64,000 bases of DNA, from assembly GCF_900112255.1 (NCBI RefSeq), contig NZ_FOLE01000011.1, positions 1 to 64,000 of the forward strand, written 5' to 3'. Under the pieces are notes generated by a model. That model searched no databases. It saw only the letters and a program-made list of their open reading frames with translations, and was not told the DNA's origin. This stretch comes from Flexibacter flexilis DSM 6793 (lineage in GTDB: Bacteria; Bacteroidota; Bacteroidia; Cytophagales; Flexibacteraceae). Positions 7,120 to 13,981 of this stretch are shown here, piece by piece; positions within the stretch are counted from its first letter, which is position 1; each line of letters opens with the position of its first letter. A program made the position numbers and the translations under genes.

Positions 7120-7355
7120 TTTAAAATATTCAATATACATACTTTTAATATTTAAGTTTAAAGCCCGTTTACGTCTGTATTTGGGCTTTTTTTACACAAG
7201 TGCACTTAAAATAAATGCACTTGTGCGCAAAATTCTGAAACCTTCTACTCCGTGTGCCCGAATAACTTCAAGGTAGGCACACAGCAACACACAAACTACT
7301 AAGGCGGGCGGTTCGGGTTGGGGATTTTAGATTGATTTTTCATTTATGAGATGAT
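7120..7355. other. gap with two inverted repeats inside the early operon
   Basis: The gap holds a perfect 10-bp inverted repeat (CACAAGTGCA at 7195-7204, TGCACTTGTG at 7216-7225, loop 11) and a 7-bp one (GTGTGCC at 7252-7258, GGCACAC at 7276-7282). A third small stem (AAAGCCC / GGGCTTT, 7160-7189) is followed by T on the plus strand. The first repeat is a good operator or transcript hairpin candidate for the operon starting at 7119. A 14-codon frame is the only coding potential, and I do not call it. Confidence 0.5.
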
Positions 7356-7661
7356 TTAGTTATTTTCCAATAATGATTTGGGTATTGATTTTAAAATAAA
7401 ATACCTCGAAAGCTCGGGAGATAGCTGTATTTTTGGTGGCGGTGGCGGGTAAATACTCTCCTCGTCTGCTTCGTTTTTTACCAAATACTTAGCCAAAAAT
7501 TCTAATTCCAAACGGCCAAATGTACCCCTGCTTAAGGCTGTTGTATATGCGCCTGTTGTCGATTTGAATTGCGATGCGTACAAGTTGGCTACCTCTGTTT
7601 TTAGTGGAGTAGGGAGCGTGCGCAAATACTCAATTACTGCGGCTTTGTTGATTCGTTTCAT
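7356..7661 (-). CDS. hypothetical protein with proline run
   Basis: 101 residues, basic. The N-terminal 65 residues are helical and Thr/Leu-rich (EYLRTLPTPLKTEVANLY), then a run of five prolines (YPPPPPK) and a short C-terminal helix. No family recognised. It starts three bases after the stop of 7665-8087, so the two are likely co-transcribed. The proline run could be a linker between two small domains. Confidence 0.55.
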   Translation of the reverse strand: MKRINKAAVIEYLRTLPTPLKTEVANLYASQFKSTTGAYTTALSRGTFGRLELEFLAKYLVKNEADEESIYPPPPPKIQLSPELSRYFILKSIPKSLLENN

Positions 7662-7664
7662 ATA

Positions 7665-8087
7665 TTAATCACCACATAAAGTGCCATAATATGGTTCTTT
7701 TTTTAAGGCATATTTAAAGCGAAAATGCCTTTCGCTTGCGTGTTTGGCTGCAAGCAATATGCTTGCTCTTAGGTCTGTTTTCGGATTGAAGTTTTCGTTT
7801 ATAGTCTCCCAATAATTAGCCACTTCGATAAGCCAAAGAAATTGAATATAAGTAACTCGAATAGGTACAATTACCGTTGGTGATACAAGCTGAATATCTG
7901 CATTATACTTCCTTATTTTCGCACCTAAAATCTCCCTGCACGAACCTCTTTGTAGTTCAAAAGCGAAAGAAGCATTAATACACTTTTCTTTCTTAACCAC
8001 TCTTACATACTGCTCAGCAAGTACTGCGCCTTGTGCGGCGGTTAAGTTGATAGTTAGGTATTTGGCTTCGTTATTCATCTTCATCAA
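7665..8087 (-). CDS. hypothetical protein
   Basis: 140 residues, basic, soluble. Its N-terminal segment (LTINLTAAQGAVLAEQYVRVV) carries the TAAQG motif also seen near the start of the protein at 3866-4477. A second start (MNNEAKY) lies three codons in. It overlaps the upstream gene at 8071-8556 by 17 bases. No recognised domain; the aromatic-rich middle (YIQFLWLIEVANYWETI) suggests a compact helical core. Confidence 0.55.
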   Translation of the reverse strand: MMKMNNEAKYLTINLTAAQGAVLAEQYVRVVKKEKCINASFAFELQRGSCREILGAKIRKYNADIQLVSPTVIVPIRVTYIQFLWLIEVANYWETINENFNPKTDLRASILLAAKHASERHFRFKYALKKEPYYGTLCGD

Positions 8088-8556
8088 AACGAAAAACGGT
8101 TGTATTCATTCGGGCGGCTATTTCCTCCTTGAACTCGTCTAATACAGGCACTATTTCAGATAAGAAAGCGTGCATAACTGCGTAACCTTTCCGTTTAGCT
8201 TCTTGCGACATTTCCCCGAACAATTGAGATGGTGAATCAAAGGCATTGGCTTGTTCGGATTGCGCTTGTTTTTCTGGCACCTCGTCGGCCAAATACAAAA
8301 CAATAGGTTTGTTCACTCGTCCGTAACCATACCTAATAGAAAGAAAACGAATGCCAATATCTTTGGCCTTGTCAGCTATACGAGATAAGTGTCTAGCAAT
8401 ATAATTGCTATCTTCACCCTCTATGTTGATATGACAAATAGTAATTTCGTCAGGGTCTTTAATTGCAATTTCGCTATCACTATACAAGGATAGGCGTTTT
8501 GCCAAATTGTCTAATTCTTTAAGGCAATACGCTGGTTTGATAATTTGATTTTCCAT
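8071..8556 (-). CDS. hypothetical protein
   Basis: 161 residues. The N-terminal half looks alpha/beta (KDPDEITICHINIEGED, then IGIRFLSIRYGYGR), the C-terminal half helical and acidic. No motif recognised. It is the first gene of a minus-strand run and is preceded by a run of nine G (plus strand) 10 bases ahead of its ATG and by a 29-base element repeated upstream of the gene at 8909-9112, so its promoter probably lies at 8560-8640. Confidence 0.55.
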   Translation of the reverse strand: MENQIIKPAYCLKELDNLAKRLSLYSDSEIAIKDPDEITICHINIEGEDSNYIARHLSRIADKAKDIGIRFLSIRYGYGRVNKPIVLYLADEVPEKQAQSEQANAFDSPSQLFGEMSQEAKRKGYAVMHAFLSEIVPVLDEFKEEIAARMNTTVFRFDEDE

Positions 8557-8565
8557 TTTTTATAA

Positions 8566-8574
8566 GGGGGGGGG
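8566..8574. repeat. homopolymer run of nine G between divergent genes
   Basis: Nine consecutive G, read as nine C on the minus strand, 10 bases before the ATG of the gene at 8071-8556. Long G/C tracts in leader regions are typical sites of slipped-strand variation, and no other run of this kind was noticed in the window. Confidence 0.9.
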
Positions 8575-8575
8575 T

Positions 8576-8604
8576 TGTGAAAATTTATTTTTGAGGTTGT
8601 TTTT
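8576..8604 (-). repeat. duplicated leader element, copy 1
   Basis: 29 bases matching 9131-9159 at 26 positions. Both copies lie about 20 bases upstream of a minus-strand start codon (8556 and 9112). The core GTGAAAATT plus A or T tract (AATTTTCAC on the transcribed strand) recurs at 6459-6469 ahead of the winged-helix gene. Candidate element-specific promoter or operator. Confidence 0.55.
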
Positions 8605-8646
8605 ATTCGTATAGTTTAACGCTTGCTTTGAATTATTGAAATTCTT

Positions 8647-8696
8647 AGGTTTGAGTAGCCTTAGTAGGAGCTAAGGCTTTAAATTTTCTCAAACCT
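8647..8696 (+). promoter_or_regulatory. nested inverted repeat in the leader of the gene at 8713
   Basis: An outer pair (AGGTTTGAG at 8647-8655, CTCAAACCT at 8688-8696) encloses an inner perfect hairpin (AGCCTTAG at 8657-8664, CTAAGGCT at 8671-8678, loop TAGGAG). It ends 16 bases ahead of the ATG at 8713. It could be an RNA leader structure that masks or exposes the start, or a pair of operators. Confidence 0.55.
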
Positions 8697-8712
8697 CAAA
8701 ATCCCGATTAAA

Positions 8713-8919
8713 ATGAATGAAATCGAAGAAGGAAATGTTGTTAGGCTGCTTAGTGATGAAGTAGCAGAAGTTAATTCAGCACCTACATTTACAGTTGGCT
8801 ACAAATACACAGAAACATTAGATGGAATAGATGTTGAAATGGCTGTTTGTTATCACAGCAAGGGAAATAACATAGAATCCGTAAAAATCCCTGTCAGTGC
8901 ACTTGCCGTTATTGCTTAA
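8713..8919 (+). CDS. small YodC/DUF2158-like protein
   Basis: 68 residues on the plus strand. The layout EGNVVRLLS, then PTFTVGY, then AVCYHSKGN, then VKIPVSALAVI is close to that of small YodC/DUF2158 proteins (a GDVV-LKSGG-MTV...C-F...AL pattern), a beta-barrel-like family of unclear role. The usual WF after the Cys is replaced by YH. It is divergent from the gene at 8071-8556 and its last 11 bases overlap the convergent gene at 8909-9112. Confidence 0.55.
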   Translation: MNEIEEGNVVRLLSDEVAEVNSAPTFTVGYKYTETLDGIDVEMAVCYHSKGNNIESVKIPVSALAVIA

Positions 8920-9112
8920 TTGGTTTGCTTGGTTTTTCACAACCAACAATCCAGTTATACATAGTTTTGGCTTCGTGCATCTTGCTTAAAATGTCGCCTG
9001 CGCCTGCTGCCATTTCTAAGCATCTAAGGCGTAACGAAACATCAGTATTTGCATTTTCAACCAACTGCAACCCTTCTTTTTCGGGGGTTGCTTTTTCTTT
9101 GTCCTTACTCAT
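8909..9112 (-). CDS. small helical protein, paralogue of 9270-9494
   Basis: 67 residues. The C-terminal part (LRLRCLEMA followed later by MYNWIVG) parallels the protein at 9270-9494 (LRLECLKLA, then FYEWVTN), so the two are related. The first 15 residues are charged (MSKDKEKATPEKEG). Short proteins with an LRLxCLxxA helix occur in Bacteroidota phage-like DNA, but I know no function. An opposite-strand frame at 8925-9128 covers the same bases; the paralogy supports the minus strand. Confidence 0.6.
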   Translation of the reverse strand: MSKDKEKATPEKEGLQLVENANTDVSLRLRCLEMAAGAGDILSKMHEAKTMYNWIVGCEKPSKPIKQ

Positions 9113-9124
9113 AATTTTGTATTT

Positions 9125-9286
9125 TTAAAATGTGAAAATTGATTTTCGACGTTGTTTTTTGACTTTATAGGCCAAAATCTGATTTAGGACACTGTAATCA
9201 GTAGAAGTAAAATACCAACGACTAACAGATATAACGCGGCTACTTTCTTCCTTTTTGGGCTTACGGCCTTTAGGCTCTTTCTCCAT
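9125..9286 (-). CDS. short basic protein, 53 residues
   Basis: Minus-strand frame from ATG at 9284-9286 to TAA at 9125-9127. Both ends are very basic (MEKEPKGRKPKKEESS and KVKKQRRKS) with a mixed middle (SVSRWYFTSTDYS). It overlaps the upstream gene by 17 bases and lies 12 bases ahead of the next gene, as expected in a compact operon. The duplicated leader element at 9131-9159 falls within its last codons. Likely nucleic-acid contacting by charge alone; no family recognised. Confidence 0.45.
   Translation of the reverse strand: MEKEPKGRKPKKEESSRVISVSRWYFTSTDYSVLNQILAYKVKKQRRKSIFTF
9131..9159 (-). repeat. duplicated leader element, copy 2
   Basis: Matches 8576-8604 at 26 of 29 positions. It lies 19 bases upstream of the start of 8909-9112 on the minus strand, the same placement as copy 1 relative to its gene. 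Confidence 0.55.
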
Positions 9287-9494
9287 ACGGCTTAACTCCG
9301 TTTATCCAGTCCGTTACAGTTTGTTGATTCGGGTGTTCGTAGGCTGGATTAGTTACCCATTCGTAAAACTCTTCTGCTATCCGTGGGCTTGGTAGTGAGG
9401 ATTGTCCGCTATACTCAACCCGTGCCAATTTCAAACACTCTAATCTGAGTAGCTTTTCCGATTCCGTGTAGGCGGGTTTTTCTTTGTTTTCCAT
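9270..9494 (-). CDS. small helical protein, paralogue of 8909-9112
   Basis: 74 residues. It shares the LRLxCLxxA helix and a following FYxWV/MYNWI element with the protein at 8909-9112, with a longer loop between. The C-terminus is Asn/Gln/Pro-rich (YEHPNQQTVTDWING). First gene of its minus-strand run; its start overlaps the possible upstream extension of the divergent gene at 9601, but that extension is not needed. Function unknown. Confidence 0.6.
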   Translation of the reverse strand: MENKEKPAYTESEKLLRLECLKLARVEYSGQSSLPSPRIAEEFYEWVTNPAYEHPNQQTVTDWINGVKPYGERA

Positions 9495-9600
9495 AGTATT
9501 TACTGTTGAAAAGCCAAAAATATCCTTATGGATTTACTTTGTTTTGTCTCTTTCATTTCTTACTATTGTTCAAATTTTAACTTTTAAATCTTATAAGAAA

Positions 9601-9996
9601 ATGAGCAAAACCGACCAGAACCAAAGCGGTAACAAAGCCAATGAGAAAACTAATTTTTCCGCCAAATCGCCTGAAGATTGGGTTTCTTTGGCGGGCTTTG
9701 TCGTGGAATCTGTAAGAGACTTTTTTAACCAAAAAAACACGTCTGCTTCTGATGCTGCCGCCGCTAAAAGTGCCGCCCGAACTGAGGCCGCCCGAATTGC
9801 TGCAAGCCGCTACGAACAAGCCACCAATTACCGCACCCGAAAACACAAGCAAAATCTTATTTATCAAGGTTTTATTACTGTCGCTTGCTTGATTACTGTC
9901 GTTCTCTTGGGTAAGTGCTGCATTATCGACAATTGTACTACTGGCACTTTGATTGGCACTATCATTGGTTACACGCTCGGACAAGTTATTGATTGA
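9601..9996 (+). CDS. membrane protein with Ala-rich stalk and C-terminal TM segments
   Basis: 131 residues counting from the ATG at 9601; the frame is open from 9484, but that extension overlaps the divergent gene at 9270-9494. The N-terminal 30 residues are polar, then an Ala/Arg-rich helix (ASDAAAAKSAARTEAARIAA), then two hydrophobic segments (LIYQGFITVACLITVVLLG and TLIGTIIGYTLGQ). A holin-like or other small phage membrane role is possible. Upstream bases 9495-9600 should hold its promoter. An opposite-strand frame at 9577-10071 is judged a shadow. Confidence 0.55.
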   Translation: MSKTDQNQSGNKANEKTNFSAKSPEDWVSLAGFVVESVRDFFNQKNTSASDAAAAKSAARTEAARIAASRYEQATNYRTRKHKQNLIYQGFITVACLITVVLLGKCCIIDNCTTGTLIGTIIGYTLGQVID

Positions 9997-10019
9997 TTGA
10001 GCATTTGGCCTTACTCTCG

Positions 10020-10057
10020 ACAACCCTCGACTTCTTGGTTTGGGGGTTGTTCTTCTT
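10020..10057 (+). terminator. candidate terminator after the membrane protein gene
   Basis: ACAACCC (10020-10026) pairs with GGGTTGT (10044-10050), followed by a T-rich stretch. The 17-base loop is long, so this is a moderate candidate. It lies between convergent genes ending at 9996 and 10075. Confidence 0.45.
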
Positions 10058-10074
10058 TTAGCTCTACGCATACA

Positions 10075-10242
10075 CTACACCTGTTTAGCCTCCAACGCTT
10101 CTTTGATTTCGGGGTACTGGTTTCGTAGCGATTCGGTTACGATCTGACTCAATGCTAATCTTTTTTGCTTTTTTAATTTTTTGTAATCCAATTCTATTGC
10201 CTTTGGCAAAGAAATTGTTACGTTAAATGTATCTCGTGCCAT
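10075..10242 (-). CDS. ribbon-helix-helix (Arc/CopG-type) regulator
   Basis: 55 residues from the ATG at 10240-10242 (a longer frame begins at 10293, inside the operator region). The sequence starts MARDTFNVTISLPKA, a typical beta strand of RHH proteins, followed by two helices (DYKKLKKQKRLAL and SQIVTESLRNQYPE). RHH proteins bind DNA as dimers with the N-terminal ribbon. It is divergent from the XRE repressor at 10390, with a 12-bp inverted repeat between them, so the pair probably forms the lysogeny-type or copy-control switch of the island. An antitoxin role is less likely, as no toxin gene adjoins. Confidence 0.7.
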   Translation of the reverse strand: MARDTFNVTISLPKAIELDYKKLKKQKRLALSQIVTESLRNQYPEIKEALEAKQV

Positions 10243-10273
10243 ACGCTTTTTTGGAATGAAATTTGTTGTTACA

Positions 10274-10327
10274 TTTGTAATGCAATACACCATATTTGTA
10301 TTAACGTGTAAGTGTTTGCATTACAAA
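10274..10327. promoter_or_regulatory. operator candidate between RHH and XRE genes
   Basis: TTTGTAATGCAA at 10274-10285 is repeated in exact inverted form at 10316-10327, centres about 42 bases apart. A related imperfect palindrome (ACTTACATTGCAAGT) follows around 10340-10355. The sites lie between the two divergent regulator genes, where cooperative repressor binding would be expected. Confidence 0.6.
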
Positions 10328-10389
10328 TATGTAGTATATATACTTACATTGCAAGTATTCATAATAAAAAAATGTAAATATTTTTCAGT

Positions 10390-10773
10390 ATGAAACATAT
10401 AGGATTAGTAATCAAGCAGTTGTGTAAAGAAAAAAATATCAGTATTACTACTGTTGCCGAAAAACTGAATAAAACACGCCAAACTGTTTATCAGGATTTC
10501 GCGAGGGACAACTTTACAAGCCAAACACTGGAAAAATACGCGGAAATATTAGGTATGACACTGCCTGAACTTTTAGCGCAGTGTCAGGATAATGTAAGTA
10601 CAGATACTTACAGGACTAATAATAGTGCCATTCGCGAAGAATGGCAGGCTACCAAAGAGAAGGTTCAAGAAGAACTTGAGTTTTACAAAAAAGAGCTTGA
10701 GTTTGTAAAAAATCTATTATTGACAGAACAAAAAGCACATGCAGAAACACGGCTAATGCTGGGAAAGAATTAA
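10390..10773 (+). CDS. XRE-family repressor with C-terminal coiled coil
   Basis: 127 residues. Residues about 5-62 form a Cro/C1-type HTH (IKQLCKEKNISITTVAEKL, recognition helix KTRQTVYQDFA, then LEKYAEILGMTLPELL). Residues about 80-125 are a charged coiled coil (EKVQEELEFYKKELEF), probably for dimerisation. There is no peptidase domain of the LexA/CI type, so induction by self-cleavage is unlikely. It is the rightmost gene of the island, divergent from the RHH gene, and followed by a strong hairpin. It probably represses the minus-strand early genes; its direct target is inferred. Confidence 0.75.
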   Translation: MKHIGLVIKQLCKEKNISITTVAEKLNKTRQTVYQDFARDNFTSQTLEKYAEILGMTLPELLAQCQDNVSTDTYRTNNSAIREEWQATKEKVQEELEFYKKELEFVKNLLLTEQKAHAETRLMLGKN

Positions 10774-10799
10774 GTAAGTAACTGACCCTTTGGAGAAGA

Positions 10800-10830
10800 A
10801 AATTTTTTTGGGCGCAAGCCTAAAAAAATT
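10800..10830 (+). terminator. strong terminator after the XRE gene
   Basis: A 14-base arm with one mismatch (AAATTTTTTTGGGC against GCCTAAAAAAATTT) around a GCAA loop. The GC core next to A/T runs makes it bidirectional. It may mark the right limit of the island. Confidence 0.65.
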
Positions 10831-10852
10831 TACCTACCAATGTTACCTACTA

Positions 10853-10873
10853 TTTTTCGGTTCGTCCGAAAAA
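10853..10873. repeat. 8-bp hairpin upstream of bioB
   Basis: TTTTTCGG / CCGAAAAA around TTCGT. It lies 59 bases ahead of bioB, so it could be a second terminator insulating bioB from the island. Confidence 0.5.
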
Positions 10874-10931
10874 CAGGGTTTAAATCAAATTTGAGCTATA
10901 TTTTTACTTTACACATAATTAAAAAACAACG

Positions 10932-11954
10932 ATGAGCAAAACAGTTATCCGCAACGATTGGACTCGCGAAGAAATCGCTGAAATATACAATTCTCCAGTT
11001 TTGGATTTGATTTACAGAGCTGCCACGACGCACCGCGAATATAACGACCCGCAAGAAGTACAAGTTTGTACGCTTTTGTCTGTAAAAACAGGCGGTTGCC
11101 CAGAAGATTGTGGCTACTGTCCGCAAGCGGCACGTTATCACACCAACGTAAAAGTACACAAACTTATGCCCGTAAACGAAGTGTTGGACGCAGCGCGTAA
11201 CGCCAAAGATAGCGGCAGTACACGTTTTTGTATGGGTGCGGCTTGGCGCGAAGTGCGCGACAATCGAGACTTTGACAACGTGCTGGAAATGGTGAAAGGC
11301 GTAAACTCAATGGGTATGGAAGTTTGCTGTACTTTGGGTATGCTTACCGAAGACCAAGCCCAAAAATTGAAAGATGCTGGCCTTTATGCCTACAATCATA
11401 ACCTTGACACCAGCGAAGAGCATTACGATAAAGTAATTACGACTCGCACTTACGACGACCGTCTGGACACTATCCAGCACGTGCGCAAGTCGGGCATTGC
11501 GGTTTGTTCGGGTGGTATCATTGGTTTGGGCGAAACACACATAGACCGTATCGGTTTGTTGCACACGTTGGCAACCATGCCCGAACACCCAGAATCTGTA
11601 CCAGTAAACGCCCTTGTGCCCGTAGAAGGTACGCCAATGGAAGAACAACCTCGCGTTTCGGTATGGGAAATGGTGCGTATGATTGCGACGGCGCGTATCA
11701 TTATGCCAAAAGCAATGGTTCGCCTTTCGGCTGGCCGCGTGCGCATGAGCCAAGAAGAACAAGCACTTTGTTTTATGGCGGGTGCTAACTCGATTTTTGC
11801 GGGTGATAAATTGCTTACTACGCCAAATCCTGAGGTAGATGCTGATAAAGAATTGTTCCAAACTTTGAATTTGCGCCCACGTGCTGCGTTCAAAGATGGT
11901 GAAGCTCCCGTAAAAATTGACCAAATCCCGAACACTGGTATTTTGGTTGATTAA
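10932..11954 (+). CDS. bioB: biotin synthase
   Basis: 340 residues, the usual length. Radical-SAM enzyme that inserts sulfur into dethiobiotin, the last step of biotin synthesis. The CxxxCxxC cluster motif is at Cys56, Cys60 and Cys63 ([12 protein letters not shown]), followed by AARYHT as in BioB; the later RLSAGR element near residue 260, which carries the Arg ligand of the 2Fe-2S cluster, is also present. No other bio gene is in view, so bioB stands alone here. The start is the ATG at 10932, and the gene ends in a strong shared terminator. It is the first clear chromosomal gene to the right of the island. Confidence 0.97.
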   Translation: MSKTVIRNDWTREEIAEIYNSPVLDLIYRAATTHREYNDPQEVQVCTLLSVKTGGCPEDCGYCPQAARYHTNVKVHKLMPVNEVLDAARNAKDSGSTRFCMGAAWREVRDNRDFDNVLEMVKGVNSMGMEVCCTLGMLTEDQAQKLKDAGLYAYNHNLDTSEEHYDKVITTRTYDDRLDTIQHVRKSGIAVCSGGIIGLGETHIDRIGLLHTLATMPEHPESVPVNALVPVEGTPMEEQPRVSVWEMVRMIATARIIMPKAMVRLSAGRVRMSQEEQALCFMAGANSIFAGDKLLTTPNPEVDADKELFQTLNLRPRAAFKDGEAPVKIDQIPNTGILVD

Positions 11955-11979
11955 TTTTTGGAGAAAGAAAATAGAAAAA

Positions 11980-12015
11980 GCCGCCTTCTGCTACAAAAGT
12001 GGAAGGCGGCTTTTT
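11980..12015. terminator. bidirectional terminator between bioB and the lipoprotein gene
   Basis: GCCGCCTTC (11980-11988) pairs with GAAGGCGGC (12002-12010), flanked by A5 on the left and T5 on the right. It serves the convergent genes bioB and 12017-12592. Confidence 0.9.
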
Positions 12016-12016
12016 G

Positions 12017-12592
12017 TCATTCTAAGGGCAGCGTGTCTGTTTTTTGGGTGAGTAGCCCGATTACGCCATTTTCGCCAAGCAAATATTCCATGCGGGTTTT
12101 GGCTACGGCTTGCCCGTCGGTGGTAAAATGTCGGTGCGTAACGAAAATGTGCATATTGTTGGTGATTTCGGCACGCCAATCGTCCATTCCTTCGGCTTGT
12201 ACTTCTTTGGTTAGGAGCAATTGCGAAATTTTGCTGCCATCTTTGGCCAAGGTGGTTAGGCGCGTTTGTTTACCGTGCGGGATTTTTTCTTGACAAATAA
12301 CTCCCGAAAATTTACGCGTGTCATAGACTTTGCCTATCGCCCAAAGCGTGTCTTGCTTGCCCAACTCGTAGCGCGAAATTTCGGGTTGCGTGATGGCTTT
12401 GCCTGCTTGCATCATAAAAAAATCTGATTCTAAAAGCGGCAAAGGCAATGTTTTGAATTTTTTAAGAAAAGGCTCTAAATCAGTATTTTGTGTTACAGCT
12501 TTCTGTTTGGGTGGTTGTTGGTAGCAGCCTGCCAGCAAGCCGCAACAGAGCAGGGTAGAGGCTACCCAGTTTTTAGGTTTTTTTATAGCCAT
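12017..12592 (-). CDS. predicted lipoprotein of unknown function
   Basis: 191 residues with a type II signal peptide: basic start (MAIKKPKN), hydrophobic core, lipobox LLAGC with Cys23. The mature part has an alpha/beta look, with segments such as QDTLWAIGKVYDTRKFSGVIC and HIFVTHRHFTTDG, and no motif I can assign. It overlaps the upstream ATPase gene (12583-13587) by ten bases, so both are expressed together; it may act in the periplasm with that transporter or merely share its promoter. Confidence 0.7.
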   Translation of the reverse strand: MAIKKPKNWVASTLLCCGLLAGCYQQPPKQKAVTQNTDLEPFLKKFKTLPLPLLESDFFMMQAGKAITQPEISRYELGKQDTLWAIGKVYDTRKFSGVICQEKIPHGKQTRLTTLAKDGSKISQLLLTKEVQAEGMDDWRAEITNNMHIFVTHRHFTTDGQAVAKTRMEYLLGENGVIGLLTQKTDTLPLE

Positions 12593-13587
12593 ATCAAAGT
12601 GTCGGGGTGAAAAGTTGCGTATAATAAATGGTTGTTGGGTAGGGTGTTCGCTTTGGCTGTCAGGCGCAAATTTTCCCCCAACAATAAATCTATTTCGTAG
12701 TAATGTCCCAAAAATCGGGTTTGTAGCAAGCGTGCCTGTGCCGTGTTGGCCGTGGGATTGGGTTGCAATTCCAAATGCTCAAAACGAAGACACACATTGC
12801 CAGTTTTTTGTTGAAAAATAGAAAACTGAGGCCATATTTGCGCCAGTGCGTCAGCGGCTACGATGTTGGCATTTCCCCAAAAATTGGCGGCGTATTCGCT
12901 GTTGGGTTGATGGTAAAGGGTTTGCGGCGTGCCAGTTTGTAACCATTGGCCGTCGCGCATGAGGGCGAGTGTATCGGGGAAGGCGAGGGCTTCGGCGGTG
13001 TCGTGTGTTACCCAAATGACGGTTGTCCCGTTTTCGCGTATCATTTCCACAATTTGCTGACGTACAGCATTTTTGTGAGTATAATCCAAATTGCTGAAAG
13101 GCTCATCCAAGAGTAAAACCATCGGAATTTCGGCCAAAGAACGCGCCAAGGCTACGCGCTGTTGTTGGCCGCCCGAAAGTTGCGCGGGCAGTTTGTCGGA
13201 AAGGTTATCGAGTTTGCAACGTTCTATCAGTTCCCCGACGCGCTTGCGCTGATATTCGGGTTTGTAGGCACGCAAACTGTACGCGATATTTTCCCAAACC
13301 GTGTGGCGCGGCATGAGTTGGTAGTCCTGATGCACGAGTTTGATGTCTGAGTGGCCCGCAATTAATTTCCACGCGGGACTCAATACTTTTTTCCCATTCA
13401 AACGAATCAAGCCCGTGTCGGGTTCTTCTAGTGCTGCCAAAATCCGTAACAATGTACTTTTTCCGCAACCACTTTCGCCAATGAGTCCGAGCCATTGGCC
13501 TTCGTCTAAGGTAAATGAAATGCCCGACACGGCAGGCGTAAGGGCATTTTCGTATTTTTTTGAGATGTTTTCTACTTCCAACAACAT
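12583..13587 (-). CDS. ABC transporter ATP-binding protein, PotA/FbpC type with TOBE-like end
   Basis: 334 residues. Walker A GESGCGKST (37-45), signature LSGGQQQR (137-144), Walker B VLLLDEP (157-163) and the H-loop His195 are all intact, so the ATPase should be active. Residues beyond about 240 resemble the TOBE regulatory domain of spermidine, iron and sulfate importers. No permease or binding protein is adjacent, so the substrate cannot be read from context. It is translationally coupled to the lipoprotein gene downstream, by an overlap of ten bases. Confidence 0.9.
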   Translation of the reverse strand: MLLEVENISKKYENALTPAVSGISFTLDEGQWLGLIGESGCGKSTLLRILAALEEPDTGLIRLNGKKVLSPAWKLIAGHSDIKLVHQDYQLMPRHTVWENIAYSLRAYKPEYQRKRVGELIERCKLDNLSDKLPAQLSGGQQQRVALARSLAEIPMVLLLDEPFSNLDYTHKNAVRQQIVEMIRENGTTVIWVTHDTAEALAFPDTLALMRDGQWLQTGTPQTLYHQPNSEYAANFWGNANIVAADALAQIWPQFSIFQQKTGNVCLRFEHLELQPNPTANTAQARLLQTRFLGHYYEIDLLLGENLRLTAKANTLPNNHLLYATFHPDTLIWL

Positions 13588-13615
13588 GGCCGCAAAGGTA
13601 TCAAAACTTTTGGCC

Positions 13616-13945
13616 TTAGTCTGTCTTTTTGCGTGTTTTGGTGGCCGCTGGTTTGGCTGTCTCTTTTTTGGCTGCGGTAGTGGTTTTGCTGGTTGCGGTG
13701 GCAGTGATTTTCTTTTTGGTGGGCTTGGGCTTTTCGGGCAAAATTTTGTCTTTGTGCTCTAAGGCGAAATTGATGAATGTGTCTCGCTTTACTACCAAGC
13801 GCACGGGTGTCGGCAACATTTCGTAGGCTTTTTCCATCATCAATCGAATGTTATCTTCGTCGCTTACGATGTCTATGCCTTTGGCTTTGAGTTTGTCCCA
13901 GATGGCGGGCAATTCTTTTTCTAAAATTGATTCTAAATCCAGCAT
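13616..13945 (-). CDS. protein with Lys/Thr/Ala-rich histone H1-like tail
   Basis: 109 residues. The N-terminal 70 residues look globular (DLESILEKELPAIWDKL, then LPTPVRLVVKRDTFINFAL). The C-terminal 40 are almost only Lys, Thr, Ala and Pro (KPKPTKKKITATA onward), like the tails of bacterial histone H1-like proteins, which suggests binding to nucleic acid. No known domain recognised. It lies 28 bases upstream of the ATPase gene on the same strand, but its product gives no sign of a transport role. Confidence 0.65.
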   Translation of the reverse strand: MLDLESILEKELPAIWDKLKAKGIDIVSDEDNIRLMMEKAYEMLPTPVRLVVKRDTFINFALEHKDKILPEKPKPTKKKITATATSKTTTAAKKETAKPAATKTRKKTD

Positions 13946-13981
13946 TTTATATATTTTTTGGGAAACGATATAATGGAAAGG

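Noticed and set aside
8925-9128. Plus-strand frame of 67 codons
   Set aside because: The minus-strand frame over the same bases is paralogous to 9270-9494, so the plus frame is a shadow.
9577-10071. Minus-strand frame of 164 codons
   Set aside because: It is opposite to 9601-9996, whose product has a sensible start and membrane segments; the minus product is Arg/Ser-rich and looks like a shadow.
10774-10931. Attachment site at the island/bioB border
   Set aside because: No matching repeat can be seen because the left end of the island is outside the window; the hairpins found are explained as terminators.
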